Shown here piece after piece: positions 28,843-32,729 of a stretch of DNA of 32,729 bases. This DNA comes from Beijerinckiaceae bacterium. GTDB taxonomy: Bacteria; Pseudomonadota; Alphaproteobacteria; Rhizobiales; Beijerinckiaceae. Each line of letters begins with the position of its first letter. The stretch's first letter is position 1. Made by a program: the position numbers and the translations under genes. The notes beneath the pieces were generated by a model that was given only the letters and a program-made list of their open reading frames with translations, made no database searches and was not told where the DNA came from. The stretch is from assembly GCA_022702015.1 (NCBI GenBank), contig JAKONI010000177.1, positions 1 through 32,729 on the forward strand, given 5' to 3'.

Positions 28843-30177
28843 TCAATCCGTGGAACCGAGGAGGCCGCGCAGCAGGATCGCCTTCAGCCCGAAGCTGCCC
28901 GCCGTGGCGACGGAATCCCCGGCGGCGATCCCCGCCTTCACCTCCACCCAGTCGGCGCGCTGGATACCCAGGGTGAGGTTCCGGCGCTGGAACGTGTCGG
29001 GCCCCGTCCGCAGGAAGGCGATGGGGCCCTGCTCGGTCTGCTGCACCGCCGAGGCGGGGATGGTGACGCCGGAACGGCCGAGGTCGGCGGCGATCGTCAC
29101 CGACACGAACATGTTGGCCCGCAGCAGGTCGTCGGGGTTGGCGATCTCGATCCGGGCGGGGGCCGCGTTGGTTGCCGGGTCCAGGGCGGCGTTGATGGCG
29201 CCGACCCGCCCCGAGAAGGGCGGATGGCCCGGCACGGGCGCCTCCACGGTCGCGGGATCCCCCGCCTTCACCCGGGCGATGTCCGGGCTGTAGAGGTTGG
29301 CGAGCACCAGGATCCGCGAGGGGTCGGCGACGGTGAAGGCATCGCGGGCGGTGTCCACCCCCTCGCCGAGGGTGACGCCGACGGTCGTCACCACCCCCGC
29401 GAAGGGGGCGACGATGGTTCCCGTCCCCGGGGCGGCGCCCTCCGCCGGGGCGAGGCGCTGGTACTGCGCCCGGTACATGTCGGCGCTGGCCTGGGCCGAC
29501 TTCACCGCCGCCTGAGCCTTCGCCAGATCCACCTGCCGCCTCTCGACCTCGGCCTGGGCGACTCCCCCGAACTTGAGCTGGTCCTGCCCGCGCTTCAATT
29601 GCAGGGCGGCGGCGGCCTCCGAGGCCTTCGCCTCCCCCAGCGCCGCCTCCGCCGAGGCGAGGCCGTTGCGGGCATCGAGAATGCCGGCGGCATCCAGGGT
29701 CGCCAGCACCTCGCCGGCCTTCACCCGGTCCCCCGGCTGCACCGCGAGGCTGAGGACACGCCCCTGGCTGCGCGGCTTGAGGTGGGCCACCCGGCGCTCG
29801 TCGAAGGCAACCGTCCCCGGCGCGCGGATCGGCAGAACGATCGGCCTCGTCTCCGCCGTCCCGGAGGCGAGGCCGAGGCGGTCGCGCCCGGCCCCATCGA
29901 GGGTGACGGTCCCGGTATCGGCCTTGTCGGTTCCCTTGTCCGCCGGGGCGGCGGGCTCCCCGTCCGCCGGGGAGCCGTAGCCGAGCACATCGAGGATGGG
30001 CCCGCGCTCGTACCAGCCCGCCCCGGCGAGGCCGAGAAGGATGACGAGCAGCATGCCGCCCCCGCCGCGTCTTGGGCCGCCGGGGGCGGGGGAGGGGGGG
30101 CTGGACACGCTGGCCTCGGCGGGATCGTCCGGCGAGACGGCCTCCGTCTCCCCCTCGGAGCCGACATTCAGCGACAT
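28843..30177 (-). CDS. RND efflux periplasmic adaptor (CzcB/CusB-like)
   Basis: N-terminal TM; RAPGTVAFDERRVAHLKPRSQGRVLSLAVQPGDRVKAGEVLATLDA; alpha-hairpin; IVAPFAGVVTTVGVTLGEGVDTARDAFTVADPSRILVLANLY. Confidence 0.92.
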   Translation of the reverse strand: MSLNVGSEGETEAVSPDDPAEASVSSPPSPAPGGPRRGGGGMLLVILLGLAGAGWYERGPILDVLGYGSPADGEPAAPADKGTDKADTGTVTLDGAGRDRLGLASGTAETRPIVLPIRAPGTVAFDERRVAHLKPRSQGRVLSLAVQPGDRVKAGEVLATLDAAGILDARNGLASAEAALGEAKASEAAAALQLKRGQDQLKFGGVAQAEVERRQVDLAKAQAAVKSAQASADMYRAQYQRLAPAEGAAPGTGTIVAPFAGVVTTVGVTLGEGVDTARDAFTVADPSRILVLANLYSPDIARVKAGDPATVEAPVPGHPPFSGRVGAINAALDPATNAAPARIEIANPDDLLRANMFVSVTIAADLGRSGVTIPASAVQQTEQGPIAFLRTGPDTFQRRNLTLGIQRADWVEVKAGIAAGDSVATAGSFGLKAILLRGLLGSTD

Positions 30178-30223
30178 GGCGAGGGGATCCGTCGTCCGCC
30201 AGGACCGAGGGGAAGCAGCCGCA

Positions 30224-30421
30224 TCAGGCGTCGAAGCCCGGCGGCAGGATCGCCTCGGTCACGAAACGGCCCGTTTCGACCTCGCGCACCACCACATCGA
30301 ACCCCTCCCAGCGCCACTCCCGCAATTGCGTGACCGTCACGTAGCTCGCCGTGACGACATCGTAGAGCCGCGCCTGCCCGTATCGGTTGATCAGGCGCCG
30401 GGGCCGCTGCTTCCTAGCCAC
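30224..30421 (-). CDS. Stand-alone PhaR N-terminal-like (polyhydroxyalkanoate regulator DNA-binding) domain protein, 65 aa
   Basis: RRLINRYGQARLYDVVTASYVTVTQLREWRWEGFDVVVREVETGRFVTEAIL aligns by eye to the PhaR N-domain pattern KKYANRRLYNTxTSxYVTLxDLxxxVKxGExFxVxDAKTGEDITRSVL. Confidence 0.78.
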   Translation of the reverse strand: MARKQRPRRLINRYGQARLYDVVTASYVTVTQLREWRWEGFDVVVREVETGRFVTEAILPPGFDA

Positions 30422-30557
30422 GGGTCCACCCCTCGGTCGCCCCGCGATTGATCCCTACCGGTCCCACGCCCATCGATCCGCCACGCCGTCGCCCCGCAGC
30501 ACCCGCCCCGGCACGGGACAGCTACTTCGGGTTGATTGATTGTTTTAGAGTTATTCC

Positions 30558-30594
30558 AATTAATGGGGCTGCCACGGCGGCGTGCCATTAAATT
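30558..30594. promoter_or_regulatory. Imperfect inverted repeat in the divergent AT-rich promoter region
   Basis: AATTAATGG (30558-30566) vs CCATTAAATT (30585-30594), between the PhaR-N/RND genes and the two-component system. Confidence 0.4.
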
Positions 30595-30666
30595 CGGGTT
30601 CATCCACACCGCCCGGGGGCGACGGGCCGCCGGGCATGGGGTTAAGGGGCCGGCTGGGGGGATGAC

Positions 30667-31344
30667 GTGGCGCGCCTGCTGCTGATCGAGGACGATGCGG
30701 AGACCGCCGCCAACGTGCTGGCCGACCTGCGGGGACGGGGTCACGAGGTGGCCTGGGCGGCGACCGGGCCGGAGGGGGCCACCGCCGCGCAGGGCGGCGG
30801 ATGGGGCGCCATCGTCCTCGACCGGATGCTGCCGGGCCAGGACGGGCTCAGCCTGCTCCGCGACCTGCGTTTGGGGGGCGATCGCACGCCGGCCCTCGTC
30901 CTGAGCGCCCTGAGCGACGTGGACGAACGCATCCGGGGGTTGCGGGCCGGGGGCGACGACTATCTCACCAAGCCCTTCGCCCTCGGGGAGTTGGCGGCGC
31001 GGATCGAGGCGCTGCTGCGCCGGCCGGTGGAGCCCCGGGAGACGATGCTGCGCCTGGGCGGCCTCGAACTCGACCTCATGGCCGGGACCGGCCGGCGGGG
31101 GACCCGCGACCTCGACCTCCTGCCCCGCGAATTGAAGCTCCTCGCCTACCTCATGCGGCGGCCGGGGCAGATCGTGACCCGGGCGATGCTGTTCGAGGAG
31201 GTCTGGGGCTACCGCTTCACGCCGAAATCGAACCTCATCGACGTGCATCTCGGCCGGCTGCGTCGCAAGCTGGAGGCCGGGGGCGAGGCGCCGGTCATCG
31301 CGAGCGTCCGGGGGACGGGCTTCATGCTCAACCCCGATGAGTGA
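30667..31344 (+). CDS. OmpR/PhoB-family response regulator
   Basis: Receiver (LLIEDD, VLDRMLPGQDGL, KPF) and winged-helix output (LLPRELKLLAYLMRRPGQIVTRAMLFEEVWGYRFTPKSNLIDVHLGRLRRKL). Confidence 0.95.
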   Translation: MARLLLIEDDAETAANVLADLRGRGHEVAWAATGPEGATAAQGGGWGAIVLDRMLPGQDGLSLLRDLRLGGDRTPALVLSALSDVDERIRGLRAGGDDYLTKPFALGELAARIEALLRRPVEPRETMLRLGGLELDLMAGTGRRGTRDLDLLPRELKLLAYLMRRPGQIVTRAMLFEEVWGYRFTPKSNLIDVHLGRLRRKLEAGGEAPVIASVRGTGFMLNPDE

Positions 31345-32683
31345 ATTGCTCCGCTCCACCGCCTTCCGCTGGGCGCTCGGCATCGCCCTGTGGTCGGTGC
31401 TGTTCGCCATGGCGCTCTTCGCCTTCGTCTACTGGCAGACGGCGGCGTTCCTGCGCGAGGAGCTGGCGGAGACGATCCGCCTCGAGATCCGCGCCGCCGT
31501 GAACGATCCTGCGGCGGCGGCCAACCGGATCGACACCTGGATCGCCATGGACCCCCATGCGACCCATTACGGCGCCCTGTTCGGGCCGGACGGCGCGAGA
31601 CGGCTCGGCAACCTCGATGCCGCGCCGGCCGGCATCCCCCGCGACGGGGAGGCCCACCGGGTCGCCGCCACGGTGGCGATCGGCGGCCAAACCCTGCGCG
31701 ACGAGATCTGGGCCGCCGCCCTCGCCCTTCCGAACGGTGACGTGGCGGTGATCGGCCACGATGCCGACGAGGTCGACCGGGTGCGCCAGACGACCCTGCG
31801 GGCCCTCGGCCTCGGCCTCGCCCCCACCCTCGCCCTGGCGATGGCCGGCGGCCTGTTCCTCGCCGGCCGGGGGCGGCGCCGCCTCGCCGCGACGGAGGCC
31901 GCCCTCGCCCAGGTGACGCGGGGCGACCTGGGTCAGCGCCTGCCGGTGGGCCGCCGCGGCGACGAGTTCGACCGCCTCGCCCGCAACGTCAACCGGATGC
32001 TCGACCGGATCGAGCACCTGTTGGGGGAGGTCCGCAGCGTGGGGGACGCGGTGGCCCACGACCTGCGCACGCCCCTGACCCGCCTGCGCACCCGCCTGGA
32101 GCGCAGCCGCGCCGAGGCCCGCACGGTCGCCGAACTGCACGACGCCATCGACCAGGGTCTCGCCTGGATCGACCAGACGCTGACCATGGTCACGGCGGTC
32201 CTGCGGGTGGGGGAGATGGAGGACGAGCGCCGCCGGGCCGGCTTCGCCCGCCTCGACCTCGCGGCGCTGGCCGCCGAGGCGGTGGACCTGTTCGAGCCCC
32301 TGGCCGAGGAACGCGCCATCCGCCTCTCGGCTTCCGGCGGTCCCGCCTGGATCGAGGGCGACCGGGACCTTTGCATCGAAGCCTTGTCGAACCTCCTCGA
32401 CAACGCCATCAAGTTCACCCCCGAGGGCGGGGCGGTGCGCATCCTGGTGGCGGAGGAGTTCCTCGCCGTGGAAGATACGGGGCCGGGGATTCCCTTGGGG
32501 GACCGGGATCAGGTGTTCCGCCGCTTCTACCGGGCCGAGGCGGCCCGCCGGACGCCCGGCCACGGGCTCGGCCTCGGGCTGGTGGCGGCGATCGCCAAGC
32601 TGCACGGGGCCACCGTCACCGCCACCGACGCGGCGGGGGGCGGATGCCGGATGGAGATCCGGTTCGGCGGGACGGAGGGGTGA
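31337..32683 (+). CDS. Two-component sensor histidine kinase
   Basis: Two TM segments, HAMP-like region, H-box DAVAHDLRTPLTRLRTRLE, N-box LSNLLDNAIKF, G-boxes VEDTGPGIP and GHGLGLGLV. 8-nt ATGAGTGA overlap with the response regulator. Confidence 0.95.
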   Translation: MSELLRSTAFRWALGIALWSVLFAMALFAFVYWQTAAFLREELAETIRLEIRAAVNDPAAAANRIDTWIAMDPHATHYGALFGPDGARRLGNLDAAPAGIPRDGEAHRVAATVAIGGQTLRDEIWAAALALPNGDVAVIGHDADEVDRVRQTTLRALGLGLAPTLALAMAGGLFLAGRGRRRLAATEAALAQVTRGDLGQRLPVGRRGDEFDRLARNVNRMLDRIEHLLGEVRSVGDAVAHDLRTPLTRLRTRLERSRAEARTVAELHDAIDQGLAWIDQTLTMVTAVLRVGEMEDERRRAGFARLDLAALAAEAVDLFEPLAEERAIRLSASGGPAWIEGDRDLCIEALSNLLDNAIKFTPEGGAVRILVAEEFLAVEDTGPGIPLGDRDQVFRRFYRAEAARRTPGHGLGLGLVAAIAKLHGATVTATDAAGGGCRMEIRFGGTEG

Positions 32684-32729
32684 GCCGACCGGGCGCCTCC
32701 GACAAAGGGGCGGCGGTCTCCGCGCGCGG

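Overview
This 32.7-kb GC-rich window looks like ordinary chromosomal sequence from an alphaproteobacterium (gene content and order suggest Rhizobiales, Methylobacterium-like; this is inferred, not tested). I see no CRISPR array, rRNA, tRNA, transposase or prophage module. Gene order: acyltransferase; gmk-yicC-mltG-mutM (minus strand); a small ParE-type toxin with a short antitoxin-like ORF; Smr-mltA-Tim44-like (minus) divergent from secB; a decayed tautomerase-like pseudogene; an MFS transporter; rpoH, carD, fdxA, an S4-domain gene and a Suv3-like helicase with a charge-segregated tail (minus); ArfB-like and BolA genes (minus) divergent from a J-domain protein followed by cobS-cobT; a DUF1348-TetR operon with a clear palindromic operator; rpmB; DUF3108; DUF1330; and a CzcA/CzcB-type RND efflux pair preceded by a stand-alone PhaR-N-like mini-protein and divergent from a two-component system. 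The observations most worth checking are: (1) a run of perfect inverted repeats in the long carD leader; (2) a perfect CtrA-type TTAA-N7-TTAA site upstream of the first gene; (3) the single-domain PhaR-N protein beside a metal-type RND operon that has no outer-membrane partner in the window; (4) the truncated-antitoxin ParE locus; (5) the frameshifted tautomerase remnant; (6) the DUF1348-TetR operator. I did not find convincing evidence of a wholly new multi-gene system.
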